In this document: positions 1 through 10,129 of the stretch, piece by piece
Position numbering within the stretch: position 1 is the first letter of the stretch
Layout of the letters: each line of letters opens with the position of its first letter
From: Asterias amurensis
Taxonomy: Eukaryota > Echinodermata > Asteroidea > Forcipulatida > Asteriidae
NCBI RefSeq assembly: GCF_032118995.1
Contig: NC_092654.1
Location: forward strand, 14,623,784-14,687,783
Direction: 5' to 3'
Length of the DNA: 64,000 nucleotides
Position numbers and translations under genes: made by a program
The notes under the pieces: model-generated
What the model was told of the DNA's origin: nothing
The model's database searches: none
What the model saw: the letters and a program-made list of their open reading frames with translations, nothing else

Positions 1-7
1 TAGCTGC

Positions 8-166
8 AGCCGATTTCACAAAATGCTAAGATTAATCATATCTCGAGTTAAGACGAGTTACCTGTCCTAACTTAGGATGGGTTCAATACGTCTTTGGATA
101 TGGAATTAAACTCGTCCTTAGTCCTAAGATTAATCCTAAATAAGGAAGAGTTTGTAGAAATCGACG
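8..166. repeat. Dispersed short inverted-repeat element, copy 1
   Basis: The stretch carries CTCGAGTTAAGACGAGTTAC near its left end and diverged inverted CTCGTCCTTAG and TCCTAACTTAGGAT blocks. It begins with GATTTCAC and ends with GTAGAAATC, so weak terminal inversion is visible. A clearly related copy in the same orientation lies at 62672-62820. A small non-autonomous DNA element is likely; the family is not identified. Confidence 0.5.
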
Positions 167-469
167 ACTGGTAACCCTATTCCAGTAAGCCTGATTTTGT
201 TATGCTTGGCTACTTTTTGTGATTAAGCTAAGCAGCTCTATGAAATTGGCTCCAGACTTGTACATAAATATTTGGAAACAGCAACAACTTTGTACATTTT
301 GTACAGATGCCAGACTTAACTTTAAGACTTAATGAAGACATCCTCGTATTCAACACTGTGGAAAATAATGTATGCCTTAACTTTGTTTTAAATACATGTT
401 TAAAAGTTGCCATCCATGGTTGTACGACTACGAATCACCAGGTTGTAGCACTACCTCAAATGGTGTAGC

Positions 470-2130
470 ATAGGCGACAACAGGAAGTGGGACCATATCT
501 CAAGTACTATACAACAGATTTTAAACTTTTTTTCAGTTTTAGACTCCTATGCATTAAAAATAAACTATGAAAAACCGTGACCCAAGTTTACCTCTACTTC
601 CGGGTCAACTGGAAGTGGGACCATCTCAAGAACTAAAAACCGATTATCAAACTGTTTTCAGTTCTAGACTCCTTGGGCATTCAAGATTAGTTTGAAACAA
701 CTTTGACCCCATGTTGACCTTTACTTCCGGGTCAACCGGAAGTGAGCCCATATCTCAAAAAGTACAAAGCCAATGTTCAAACTTCAGTTATAGACTCTTA
801 GGCAATAAATTTTAGCTTTGGAAAACTGTGACCCCATGTTGACCTCTACTTCTGGGTCAACCGGAAGTGGGACTATATATCAAGATCTACACAACCGAGT
901 TTTTTATAACTTTTTCAGTTATAGACTCCTTGGCATTGCAGTTAGTCTTTGGAGCTGTGGGCCCACGTTGACCTTTACTTACGGGTCAACCGGGAAGTGT
1001 GGCCTTATATCAAGAGCTATAGAACTTTTTTGAAACTTTTTTAAGTTATAGATTCCTTGGGCAATGAAGCCCACCATTTTTCCTTTGCCCTTCTAGCCTA
1101 GTGGTCATCAGTCGCGACTACACATCTGAGAATTGCGAGTTCGAATCTCCGTCCGAATTCTTTCTTTTTTTTTAACCCCCAAAACTAAACATATATTTCT
1201 TTTTGTAATATTTAAGTATGATTCTTATCTTTATATCGATGGTGTTGCCTTTTCTTTTTCTCAATTGTTAGCCAAACATAACCTGTGTGCATGCATGACA
1301 CGATGATGTTTGAAAAACAGTCAGGGGAAAATGGTGATCATAACCGCAGAGTTTGGTAGTTAAGAGTTCTGTGAAATCAAATCGTACTAGATCAAACATC
1401 AAACCACCGACCAAAAAAAAATTAAAAATCGTAATTAATTAACCACGTGACCCATTTTGCATATTTAATTGGGAAATCTTTGTAGCACCATATCTCAAGA
1501 AGTACACGGCAGTTTTATAGACTGTTTGTAGTTATAGACTCCTTGGGGATTGGAGATTAGATTAATTTTGAAAAACCGTGACCTCACGTTGACCTCTACT
1601 TCCGGGTCAACCGGAAGTGGGACAATATCTCAGGTATGACAATTTGGACTCTAAAAATACTGACATGAACTCAAGAAACCAATAAATCAAACAATCCTGA
1701 GTCATTGTTAGTTGTTAACATTTATTAAAATTTTAATTGATCTTTTTGTGATAAACATTTCAAATGAACGTTTGACTAGTTATCTCAAAAACAACCCAAC
1801 CGATTTTCAGACTTTTTTTCAGTTATGGGCTCCTTTGGCATTGGACAATCGCATCGGGTAGGTATGACCCCATGTTGACCTTTATTTCCGGGTCAACCGG
1901 AAGTGGGACCTTATTTCAAGAACTACACAGCAGATTTTCAAACTTGTTTCAGTTATGGACTCTTTGGGCATTGAAAATCAAGCATGGCTTTCCGTGACCC
2001 AGTATTGACCTTTACTTCCGGGTTAACCGGAAGTGGGATCCTATCTCAAGAACTACACAATCAATATTTGAACTTGGGTTAAATTTATTCAGCACAATGA
2101 CCATGGCGCCATGTTGACCTTTATTTTTTG
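470..2130. repeat. ~128-bp tandem satellite with CCGGAAGT inverted motifs
   Basis: The marker GGAAGTG recurs at about 483, 611, 738, 863, 993, 1613, 1899 and 2029, giving a 125-130 bp period in the uninterrupted parts. Each unit reads roughly TGACCTTTACTTCCGGGTCA, then ACCGGAAGTGGGACC, then a T-rich half with TTATAGACTCCTTGG. ACTTCCGG and CCGGAAGT form a small inverted repeat in most units. The array is broken at about 1050-1480 by unrelated sequence that includes a tRNA-like segment. No coding potential is supported. Confidence 0.85.
1083..1160 (+). mobile_element. tRNA-like SINE head inside the satellite
   Basis: The segment has an A-box-like TAGCCTAGTGG and a B-box-like GAGTTCGAATCTC about 45 bases apart, the layout of an internal RNA polymerase III promoter. 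It interrupts the satellite. I cannot fold it into a convincing cloverleaf, so a SINE head or decayed tRNA pseudogene is more likely than a working tRNA. Confidence 0.4.
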
Positions 2131-2509
2131 TGTTAAAGCTCCTTTTGATTTAGTATCAGATACAAGACCAGGTAATCACATGTCATAGAGTTGTAATGTG
2201 TGTGTTTTTTGTAGCATAGAAAACTTTTATTAACAAAACCTTTCGGAAACAGCTGTGTGATTGTTTACAATCACTATCTCTAGTTGATATAGCGTCTTAC
2301 ATAAAAAAAATCTCAAAACGCTGAACAGTATTTTCTTTATACATTATAAACATTACGCTAAAAAAAGATAGGCAAAATACAGCAAAATTACATTGTACAA
2401 GAAGAACGACAAAAAACAAACAATGAGATACACTAAAACGAGACACCACAGAAAAGGCAATAAAAAATATGCAAAAAATTCAAAGATAATGTCTTCTAAA
2501 TATTAAAGT

Positions 2510-2600
2510 TCAGCCGTAATTGATTCCAAAGAGTTGGAGCATAAACAGAAAAAGCCCGATCCCCATAAGATTTGCTATAGGCTTTGGGCCAACTAAGGAA
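2510..2600 (-). mobile_element. LINE reverse-transcriptase tail fragment
   Basis: The reverse strand reads [20 protein letters not shown], the signature at the end of the reverse-transcriptase protein in L2/CR1-like non-LTR retrotransposons (pattern YGxRAFSxxAPxLWNxLP). Nothing upstream of it survives, so this is a 5'-truncated dead copy. Adjoining AT-rich sequence down to about 2250 may be its 3' UTR. It is one of four such tails in the window. Confidence 0.6.
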
Positions 2601-2698
2601 TAATAAAGTTTGACACCAACACAACTTCTAGTACGAATTCCGTCCTTTTCAAGTAGTATTTACCTTGTTGCTATGTTAAATCATCCTACTGAACTTAC

Positions 2699-2824
2699 CA
2701 CGGCATTCTCCGGTGTTCGACAACACGCGAAAATATTCACCGGTGGTTTGGCGGAGCTGAGCAACTGCCGAACAAACGCAAGTCCAATGCCCCGATTAGC
2801 CCCAGTAACCAACACAGAGAACAT
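2699..2824 (-). CDS. Short-chain dehydrogenase/reductase, first coding exon (partial gene)
   Basis: The reverse strand opens with ATG at 2824-2822 and encodes MFSVLVTGANRGIGLAFVRQ followed by LLSSAKPPVNIFACCRTPENAV. The TGANRGIG glycine-rich loop is the NAD(P)-binding signature of classical SDR enzymes (TGxxxGIG), and the ACCRTPENA segment matches the strand-2 region that sets cofactor preference. The exon ends at a strong GTAAGT donor (2698-2693). An in-frame TAA lies upstream of a non-ATG GTG at 2869, so the ATG at 2824 is the likely start. The style resembles C-factor/sniffer-like carbonyl reductases, but that subfamily call is inference. The catalytic YxxxK exon is not in the window; the gene must continue beyond base 1 if intact. 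The intron holds a LINE tail and the satellite. Confidence 0.72.
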
Positions 2825-3682
2825 TATCGTTTTCTTAGAGGCGACGTTTAAACGAGTTGAAAACTTCACTTTTTTTAACTGAACTACGAGTGGACTCCGA
2901 ACCTCCAGGCCTACGTCGATGCGTTTTTACCGCTTTCGGTGGGTGTTGCCACGTCACTGACACTGCTAATAATCGTGCTGAATCCAGAGATATGTTTTAG
3001 CCTAAACGTCAATTGAACCTTTCACTATCTGTATTATGCAGCGCAGACGACCGACTTTGCAGTGACTAAACTTCACCTTTGGACCAATCAAAACACAGAT
3101 GGAAGAGTACGTCACAGATGGCTGCGATATTTTCGCTTTATTCAGACTTTCAATTGTCTAAAATAATTTCTTTCAAGAAAATAACGACGACTGTGGCACG
3201 AAGACATTAAAAAGTCGGCAAAGGCCTACGCTGAATGAGGCATATAGAACATGAACAAAAGAAAGTGTATAGGCCCACCTTATGCTTTGGTAATAGCTAT
3301 ACATTTCTTGGCCTCTCTAAATTCCCTTAAAATGCTTATGTATCAACGAAAATGGGCCCAGCTCTCAAGTTTTTGGCTGTAAAGATGCTTTGTAAATAGT
3401 TATAGCCAAAAGACGCCTTTGAAACTCGCGCTGATGGGGGGTTCATCACCATTTAGCTCCTCATTCAACACTTTTTACTCGCATTAGGCCTATCTGTACA
3501 TAATTATTTCAGCACTCGACAGCATGTCATACTATTGTTTTCTTGGACTTATGCGCCAACAGTACACGCAGTGCATCTTATCCTAAATCACATGTTTTAG
3601 GCTGCACTTTTTGGGGAAGGGTCATAATATGCACAAACAAACGACTAAAAAAAAACACACAAAAAACCCAGTCATATCTGGC
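2825..3682. other. Upstream region of the SDR gene, no further gene seen
   Basis: This should contain the 5' UTR and promoter of the - strand SDR gene. An ATTGGTCC (reverse-strand view; a CCAAT-type box) lies near 3083-3090. I see no other gene or named repeat here. Confidence 0.3.
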
Positions 3683-3957
3683 CCATAGAGTTATATATAA
3701 GAACTAGAGCGCGCACTGGCCTATATACGCGCCCCGGTATGCGAGCAGGCGGCCATTTTCTAAGTTGACAAAACAGCTATCTCACAGCGTGTGTTTGTGC
3801 GGCCATTTTGTAAGTTGAACAAACAGCATCGCGTGAGCGTTCAATAAAAAACACCTCAAACGTGTATTTCATATTCAACGCGCGTGCAGAATGACGCGCT
3901 TGTCATCTTGCGGTCCCGTGGCGTTTGTGCACGAAGCATCACTCGTGCGCCCTCCAC
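3683..3957 (+). mobile_element. MITE with CCATAGAG terminus, right end missing
   Basis: It begins CCATAGAGTTATATATAAGA and matches the full-length copy at 25573-25868 in reverse orientation. Shared blocks include GCGGCCATTTTCTAAGTTGA and CGGTCCCGTGGCGTTTGTGC. This copy stops at CGTGCGCCCTC and lacks the second inverted terminus. A third partial copy is at 19745-19826. Confidence 0.75.
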
Positions 3958-4631
3958 ACTTGTTATAGCGCCCCCTATTTCGAAGATGTGATAGTTGGGT
4001 GAATGATTCGCTTATTGCATGCATTGTTCGTCATTTTCTATTGGATAAAATAATTGTTTTGCTCAACTTTGCTTGAAAGGTTTTAGCTCTTGCAGGACTA
4101 CCACTAAGCTGTTAAAAGTGTTGATTATTCAATAAAACATATATAATTATTATAAAACGACGGATTCAAATTGTTTTAAGTATTGTTGTTACAAATTCTA
4201 TACTCACTGCTGCACAACTCTAAATTCCCACCAACAACCAATCAAAATGAGTGTATCAAAAGGTGTAGGCAGCAGACAGACCGGGTCTGCCATTTATTTC
4301 AGTAGCTTGTTGAAGGTGGCTCTGTGGAAACGAGCCAATATTCTCAGGATGATTTCCCGACTTGCGTTAAGAAATGGTAATAATAATTTATGTCTATTTA
4401 TCAATGATAGTTCAATGATTGTAAATAATATTTCGTACTATTTGTTTAAGATTTTAAAATGTCAAAATTGGACGACATTGGCCAGTCTTAAGTTAACTTT
4501 TTTAACGTCGTTTGTCGCATGTTAATTTGTAGTGCAGGTCATATCGCCCCCCGTTCGCAACATGCTTAAGAGTCGCCCCCAGTATATGCTCGTCCAAGTT
4601 GGAACTATTTCGGTTTCGTCCGGCGAAACAG
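3958..4631. other. No gene recognised
   Basis: AT-rich sequence with short chance reading frames only. No repeat family that I can name. Confidence 0.3.
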
Positions 4632-4756
4632 GTCAACTCGTACCCAAGTCAACTCGTACCCAAGTCAACTCGTACCCAAGTCAACTCGTACCCAGGTCAA
4701 CTCGTACCCAAGTCAACTCGTACCCAGGTCAACTCGTACCCAAGTCAACTCGTACC
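4632..4756 (+). repeat. 16-bp tandem array, left arm
   Basis: About 7.8 copies of GTCAACTCGTACCCAA, with A/G variation at one position. The same unit occurs in reverse complement at 5755-5897, so the two arrays form the arms of a ~1.27 kb inverted structure. The array is read through by open frames only because the unit lacks stops. Confidence 0.9.
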
Positions 4757-5157
4757 GTATAACGTATGCCGATACGGAGAATCCGTGCGGCGTGATTCAT
4801 TTTATAAGCGACGGGAAATAAAATTTATGTTCTACTTACTTTTTTTCAAAATAATACCTTCTCACGAATTTTGTTTTTAATAATGCTAGATGTTCATCTC
4901 TCTTCTGCCCTTTTTTTCGGGGGGGGGGGGGGGGGAGGGGGGGGATGCTTTAAAGATGTTTTACAGTAGTATTCTTCCAATGTTTTAAACAGGCAGGCTG
5001 TAATTTCGTTTTTAATAATGTTTGGTGCTTATAAAGACATAATATGAGACGTAAAAAGGGTTAATTTTTTTTTGTTCTTCTCTTTTTTGCGCAAAAACAA
5101 ACTCGCCAATATAAAAACATACAATGTGTAGTACGCAAACGTTCTGTGTTTTTCTTG

Positions 5158-5547
5158 TTAAAGGAACACGTTGCCTTGGATCGGTCGAGTTGGTCTTTGA
5201 AAAGCGTTTGTAACCGTTTTTTATAAAATGCATATGGGTAGAAAGATGTTGTAAAAGTAGAATACAATGATCCACACAAACATGCCTCGAAATTGCGTGG
5301 TTTTCCTTTTACCTTGTCGACTAACACGTCGGCCATTTATGGGGGTCAAAATTTTGACTCCCATAAATGGCCGACCATGTTAGTTCGCACAGTAGAAGGA
5401 AAACCACGCAATTTCGAGGCAAACTTGTGTGGATCATTGTATTCTACTTTTAAAACATCTTTCCAACCATATGCATTTTATAAAAAACGGTTACAAACGC
5501 TTTTGTTTTGACCAACTTGTCCGATCCAAGGCAACGTGTTCCTTTAA
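5158..5547. mobile_element. ~390-bp near-perfect palindromic MITE with TTAA flanks
   Basis: The left end TTAAAGGAACACGTTGCC is mirrored by GGCAACGTGTTCCTTTAA at the right. The arms stay complementary through CCACGCAATTTCGAGGC to a centre near 5350 (GTCAAAATTTTGAC). The whole element can form one long hairpin. TTAA at both ends fits a piggyBac-type target duplication. A half-element copy lies at 35276-35467. Confidence 0.85.
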
Positions 5548-5754
5548 AGAGTTCCCATTAGAAAATTTCATGATAAAATTCATTCAATTCATTCATCTGC
5601 GTATGTTCTGATTATCTTTTTACATGTATCTGCAACATGAAAAAAAGAAATCATAACAACAATGAATAAATAAATGTACGATTTACATAAAAAATAAACA
5701 AACCACAATACTTATCAGTACGAGTTGAAACTCCAAAATTTTGTAACAATTTAT

Positions 5755-5897
5755 TTGGGTACGAGTTGTCTTGGGTACGAGTTGACTCGGGTACAAGTTG
5801 ACTAGGGTACGAGTTGACTTGGGTACGAGATGATTTGGGTACGAGTTGACTTGGGTACGAGTTGACTTGGGTACGAGTTGACTTGGGTACGAGATGA
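5755..5897 (-). repeat. 16-bp tandem array, right arm (inverted)
   Basis: About nine copies of TTGGGTACGAGTTGAC, the reverse complement of the unit at 4632-4756. The arrays flank the palindromic MITE and about 600 bp of other sequence. Confidence 0.9.
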
Positions 5898-5904
5898 CCC
5901 GAAT

Positions 5905-6376
5905 TCGCGTCCGGCGGTCCTACTAGTACTACTTGCCGTCAACTCGCCGACTTGCCGTCAACTCGCCGTCAACTCATTTTCGTGCCGTCAACTCATTAAA
6001 TTTACATGAAAAATCTATAAAAAGGGGCACGGAAGTGTTAAGTCTGGGCTAAACTACATATTTCTTATGTATTTCGGTAAAAATTCATTTACAAAAACGA
6101 CTTTGTGTTGATAAAAAAAGTACCAATCATTGACATCTTGGGCCAAGACTAATCATTGTGAAAAAGCAAGATGGCGGCCGACAGTTTTTCGGCATCGAAA
6201 ACTCAATTTTTATTCCGAAATATGACCCAAAACTTACGCGAATTCTCTTTGAGCTGATACTTTACAGTTCTGTGCTTCTTTTGTGGATTTTAAATGTATA
6301 TTTGAGGAGTTGACGGCGAGTTGACGGCGAAAGTGAGTTGACGGCGAGTTGACGGCAAGTAGTAGGACCCTCGTCC
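5905..6376. mobile_element. Inverted-repeat element with tandem GCCGTCAACTC ends
   Basis: The left end has GGTCCTACTAGTACTACTTG followed by several GCCGTCAACTC units. The right end mirrors it with GAGTTGACGGC units and CAAGTAGTAGGACC. The interior is unique and has no coding potential. The terminal unit shares GTCAACTCG with the neighbouring 16-bp arrays. A decayed relative is at 9308-9540. Confidence 0.75.
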
Positions 6377-6676
6377 GGTGTCATGACAAAAACTGTCCGC
6401 TGGCAATAAGTGTCCGCTCATTAGCTTATTGTGTTCTGATTGGTCAAGCGTCCACGACGTCACATTGCTTACGGAAGCTTGCTAAATAGTGTCCGCGGTT
6501 AGCGTGCATCATCATTATAGCGTGCCTTTTTAACCTTTTATTAATTTAGTTTTAGTTTTACATTTTATTTTTTTGTAACGCTTTCCTGCTTGTGTTTGAA
6601 TATAATGTTCGTATTATTTATGATCATTTGGCACTTTCACAATTCGTACTTTTAACCTGGACTTTTTAATTACCTA

Positions 6677-6770
6677 TTAACCCTTTGCACGCTATCGGCG
6701 ACCACAGTCGCCGAGCGTGTTTATTCCCTGCGCGCTGTCGGCGACCCCAGTCGCCCAGCAGTACTGCAAG
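6677..6770 (+). mobile_element. Possible piggyBac-like terminus, duplicated
   Basis: TTAACCCTTTGCACGC followed by GGCGACCACAGTCGCC resembles a piggyBac-like end (TTAA, then CCC-start). A second copy begins CCCTGCGCGCTGTCGGCGAC about 40 bp on. No matching right end was found, so this may be a remnant. Confidence 0.35.
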
Positions 6771-6934
6771 TAAATAGATGAGGAATTCTGGGAAACTATT
6801 GACCCCTGACCCTCATCCAGCTGCATGTATCTAGCTGTACATGTATGCAACGATATTTCATCGGGAAAAAACGATCTTTTGTCCCAAATTTTCTCACAAT
6901 TTCCGATCAAAAAGCTGTACACTAGAACAAAAGG

Positions 6935-7500
6935 CGGACACAATGGAGAGTTTTTATCCCACAGCTGTTCGTGTTCTAAATGATAGGTTTTAATCATGAA
7001 TGTCTATTTCTGATTTTAATTATATCGTACTATTTTTATCTTTCGTATTTCGCCTGTATATTGTAATACTTTTCAGATGACCAGTTTCACCCAGCACATT
7101 CCCTCTTTCAGCCCATGCGGTCTAAGAATCGTTTCCGTTCAATTAAACCTGGATCCAACCGTACTTTGCAGAGTTTTTATCCCACAGCTGTTCGTGTTCT
7201 AAATGATAGGTTTTAATCATGAATGTCTATTTCTGATTTTAGTTATATCGTACTATTTTTATCTTTTGTATTTCGCCTGTATATTGTAATACTTTTCAGA
7301 GTTGTTTATATTATATTTCCATGTATTTTTGTAAATGGTAAATTTTTAGTGTAATTTGTATATAACATAATATTTTTAGACACGCAAAACCTTGTCTTTA
7401 CTTGAACGCTTTCTTCGTTGTATTTTATTATACATGTCTTGTATTTACTTGAACGCATTCTTCGTTGTATTTTATTGTAAATAATTCGTAAGAACATTTT
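6935..7500 (+). pseudogene. Two stacked LINE 3' ends (truncated copies)
   Basis: 6935-7075 holds the last codons and part of the 3' UTR of a non-LTR element. At 7076 the sequence restarts further upstream in the same element (ATGACCAGTTTCACCCAGCA) and runs to its full end near 7500. Both match the fuller copy at 7502-8205. The 3' UTR contains a ~49-bp direct duplication (CTTGAACGC, then TTCTTCGTTGTATTTTATT). Confidence 0.75.
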
Positions 7501-7501
7501 A

Positions 7502-8205
7502 GCTCAGCGGACACTTATTGCAAAGATTATTTTTCTTGAGACGGCTGAGAAGCTTCCATGTCAGTCAGCCACTTCTGTTGAAGTTCTACCGAGCGGTGAT
7601 TGAGAGTGTCTTGACACAATCAATGATCGTTTGGTGGGGCAATGCAACAGCCGATGACCGGAAGCGTATCAGCCGGATCGTTCGCACCGCCAGTAAAATC
7701 ATAGGTTGCCAACTTCCATCACTTGATGAACTATATCTCTCTACTCGAGTTAAAAAACGAGCCCTCTCTATAGTAGATGACCAGTTTCACCCAGCACATT
7801 CCCTCTTTCAGCCCATGCGGTCTAAGAATTGTTTCCGTTCAATTAAACCTGGATCCAACTGTACTTTGGAGAGTTTTTATCCCACAGCTGTTCGTGTTCT
7901 AAATGATAGGTTTTAATCATGAATGTCTATTTCTGATTTTAATTATATCGTACTATTTTTATCTTTCGTATTTCGCCTGTATATTGTAATACTTTTCAGA
8001 GTTGTTTATATTATATTTCCATGTATTTTTGTAAATGGTAAATTTTTAGTGTAATTTGTATATAACATAATATTTTTAGACACGCAAAACCTTGTCTTTA
8101 CTTGAACGTTTTCTTCGTTGTATTTTATTATACATGTCTTGTATTTACTTGAACGCTTTCTTCGTTGTATTTTATTGTAAATAATTCGTAAGAACATTTT
8201 AGCAC
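7502..8205 (+). pseudogene. CR1/Rex-like LINE, 3' fragment with reverse-transcriptase C-terminus
   Basis: An open frame at 7518-7916 (no ATG) encodes about 132 residues, including LRRLRSFHVSQPLLLKFYRA, VIESVLTQSMIVWW and ASKIIGCQLPSLDELY. It ends near FYPTAVRVLNDRF. This is the post-catalytic C-terminal region of reverse transcriptases of the CR1/Rex/Babar type, as I recall that family. The endonuclease and YxDD parts are absent, so the copy is dead on arrival (5' truncated). The 3' UTR again shows the ~49-bp duplication. Confidence 0.75.
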
Positions 8206-9179
8206 TTTCACAATTCGTACTTTTTAAACCTGCACTGTTTTCATGATAAGATACTAATCTTGACATACTTTTGAGTGTTCTGTTCGTCTATTTTTTTGGC
8301 TTGTATTTACTTTTAATATAAATCAGCACTGTGCAGCACGGCGCCTGGACACTCTTTGTTCAAGTGTAGATCTCGTCCCTTACAAATTCCCGACAGAAAA
8401 AAAATGGCGTGCAGGTGAATTTCATGGCGCCGAAAATGATAAATTAATATAATAAGTGTTGTCACTTTCAAACAAATGAAAAAAAAAAAGGAAAGCGAGT
8501 CTGAATCTGACGCAGAGTTTTTGTTGTCTGACAACGAAAATCTGCATCGAATTGGTCTTGTGTAGAGCGCACAACATCCCCCCTGACACAACGTCAGCAA
8601 CAACTTGAGGTTGTGCGCTCTTAAAAAAAAATTAAAAACAATTTATTTGGCAATCATTTCAACTCAAGACAATGGGCTTGGGAAGAAATCTCTGCAAAAA
8701 AAAGTGAGATTCCAACATGCAATGCATGCTGTCAGTGACAGGCTGAGTGTAGCCCAGGTTGGACTCCTCCGTTGCATGCAACGCGACGGAGTCCAGGGTA
8801 TAAAGGTCCCGTACCATTGCGAAAATTTTTCAAAAATCTGTTAAAAATATTTCTACCTACATGTAAGTTGGGAGTCTGAACTTTTACTCACATGTTCCTT
8901 GTAGTTGGAACTCCAAGCCCGCGTTATTTAAAATTGTTGAATTGTCTCCTTTGGTGTTAATATTTTGTGAAAAGAAAATTGAAATTTACGTTTTCCATTC
9001 CCACGTCCTGCACTAACTTCCGTGTAAACACTTTCTTGCACTGATCACTGGCGGCGCCATCAACTTGCGTCAACCACTCACTAAGCAGATGGATAATAGT
9101 CAGCGAGCAATTTACACAAAGCGCAGTACATAGTATACCGAGCATAGACGTCTTGTGCCAAGACTCCATGTGCTGGAAG
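8206..9179. other. No gene recognised; short hairpins
   Basis: Contains inverted GAGCGCACAAC and GTTGTGCGCTC near 8564-8616 and a GGACTCCTCCGTTGC hairpin near 8761-8796. Nothing coding is supported. Confidence 0.3.
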
Positions 9180-9262
9180 CGTATCTTTTTTCCAGGACAG
9201 ATGAGGCCGTTAAATTGGCGCATGCTAATTGGCCTCATCTGTCCTAGGAAAAAAATATACGC
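9180..9262. mobile_element. Short hairpin element
   Basis: TTTTTTCCAGGACAGATGAG at the left pairs with CTCATCTGTCCTAGGAAAAA at the right around a ~25-bp centre. Probably a very small MITE. Confidence 0.5.
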
Positions 9263-9307
9263 GCGCAGGAAAGCGCCCTCTGTTGTCCGTCTATATGACA
9301 AGAAGAA

Positions 9308-9540
9308 GCCATGTGAAAAAGCAAGATGAAGGCAGACGGCTTTGCTGCTTATAAATATTTTTAAAGAAAAAAACTCACTTTGTAACCGAAATTCAACCTG
9401 AAACTTAAAAAAAATTCTATTTGAGGTGTAGTGCTTTCCAGTTGTATGCCTCCTGGATTTTAAATGTGTATTGGAGGAGTTGAAGGCGATTTGATGGCAC
9501 CTACCCAGTTGACGGCGAATAGCGGCAAGACAGCGCGCTG
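9308..9540 (+). mobile_element. Decayed relative of the 5905-6376 element
   Basis: GTGAAAAAGCAAGATG, then CCTGGATTTTAAATGTGTAT and GGAGGAGTTGAAGGCG, parallel 6158-6330. The terminal GTTGACGGCG unit is still visible. Only the right half is represented. Confidence 0.55.
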
Positions 9541-9678
9541 CACTCTAAAGCCATGCACACTTGGGCTCACACTATCAATTGGTATACGATGATCAACATC
9601 GCCAGTGCAGAACTTCGACATATTTTCGGAAATAATTTCTTCCATGGATATATTTGTGAGCTGTAAACTCTTTGAAAA

Positions 9679-9889
9679 TATAGACGATGTGACCTCTGAC
9701 GTCACACGAAAACCATAACATGATTCGCGCGCATACCGCCGGGCAAAACCTTTGTGTTTTGGCAGCCAGCTAGAAAGTGTACGCAATCTTACTATGACTG
9801 CACAACTCAGTGCCCGGCGAAACATGACGTATATAGTGTTTTGTCAACAGAGGGCGGTTTGAATGTAAACATAGGTCACATCGTCTATA
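9679..9889 (+). mobile_element. ~211-bp MITE, TATAGACGATGTGACC termini, copy 1
   Basis: It begins TATAGACGATGTGACCT and ends GGTCACATCGTCTATA. The interior has GCGCGCATACCGCCGGGCAA. Two further copies, opposite to each other, are at 16072-16271 and 16495-16705. Confidence 0.85.
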
Positions 9890-9949
9890 GTGGGGGACAC
9901 TATGAATATATGAACGGAATTTCAACTTCTCAAATCAGGTAAAAAATAA

Positions 9950-10129
9950 AGAAATTGTAGTCAAATTTGTGTTCGCATCGTAAAGAACCTTTATACCCAG
10001 GACGTCAGTGCAGTGGCACTGACTGACGTCCTACCAGGGCTAAGGCGGAGTGCTGCTTTGATAGGTGGGCGTACCCCGTGGGGCCAAGAAGCGGACTACC
10101 CTCTGTTTTCGTGACGGCGTGAGTTGAAC
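9950..10129 (+). promoter_or_regulatory. Probable ATP5PB promoter and 5' UTR
   Basis: The 180 bases before the ATG are the only non-repeat sequence between the upstream MITE and ATP5PB. They include an inverted pair, AGGACGTCAGTG (9999-10010) and CACTGACTGACGTCCT (10017-10032), each with a CRE-like GACGTCAG half. No clear TATA box is seen. The promoter assignment rests on position. Confidence 0.4.

Noticed and set aside
2610..2882. 90-codon forward frame.
   Set aside because: It is antisense to the SDR exon, which has the recognisable motif, ATG and donor.
4532..4880. Protein with QVNSYPSQLVPKSTRT repeats.
   Set aside because: The peptide repeat is the 16-bp tandem array read in frame. The inverted array and noncoding surroundings point to DNA repeats.
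4632..5897. CRISPR-like array.
   Set aside because: Units are contiguous with no unique spacers, and the DNA is from an animal genome.
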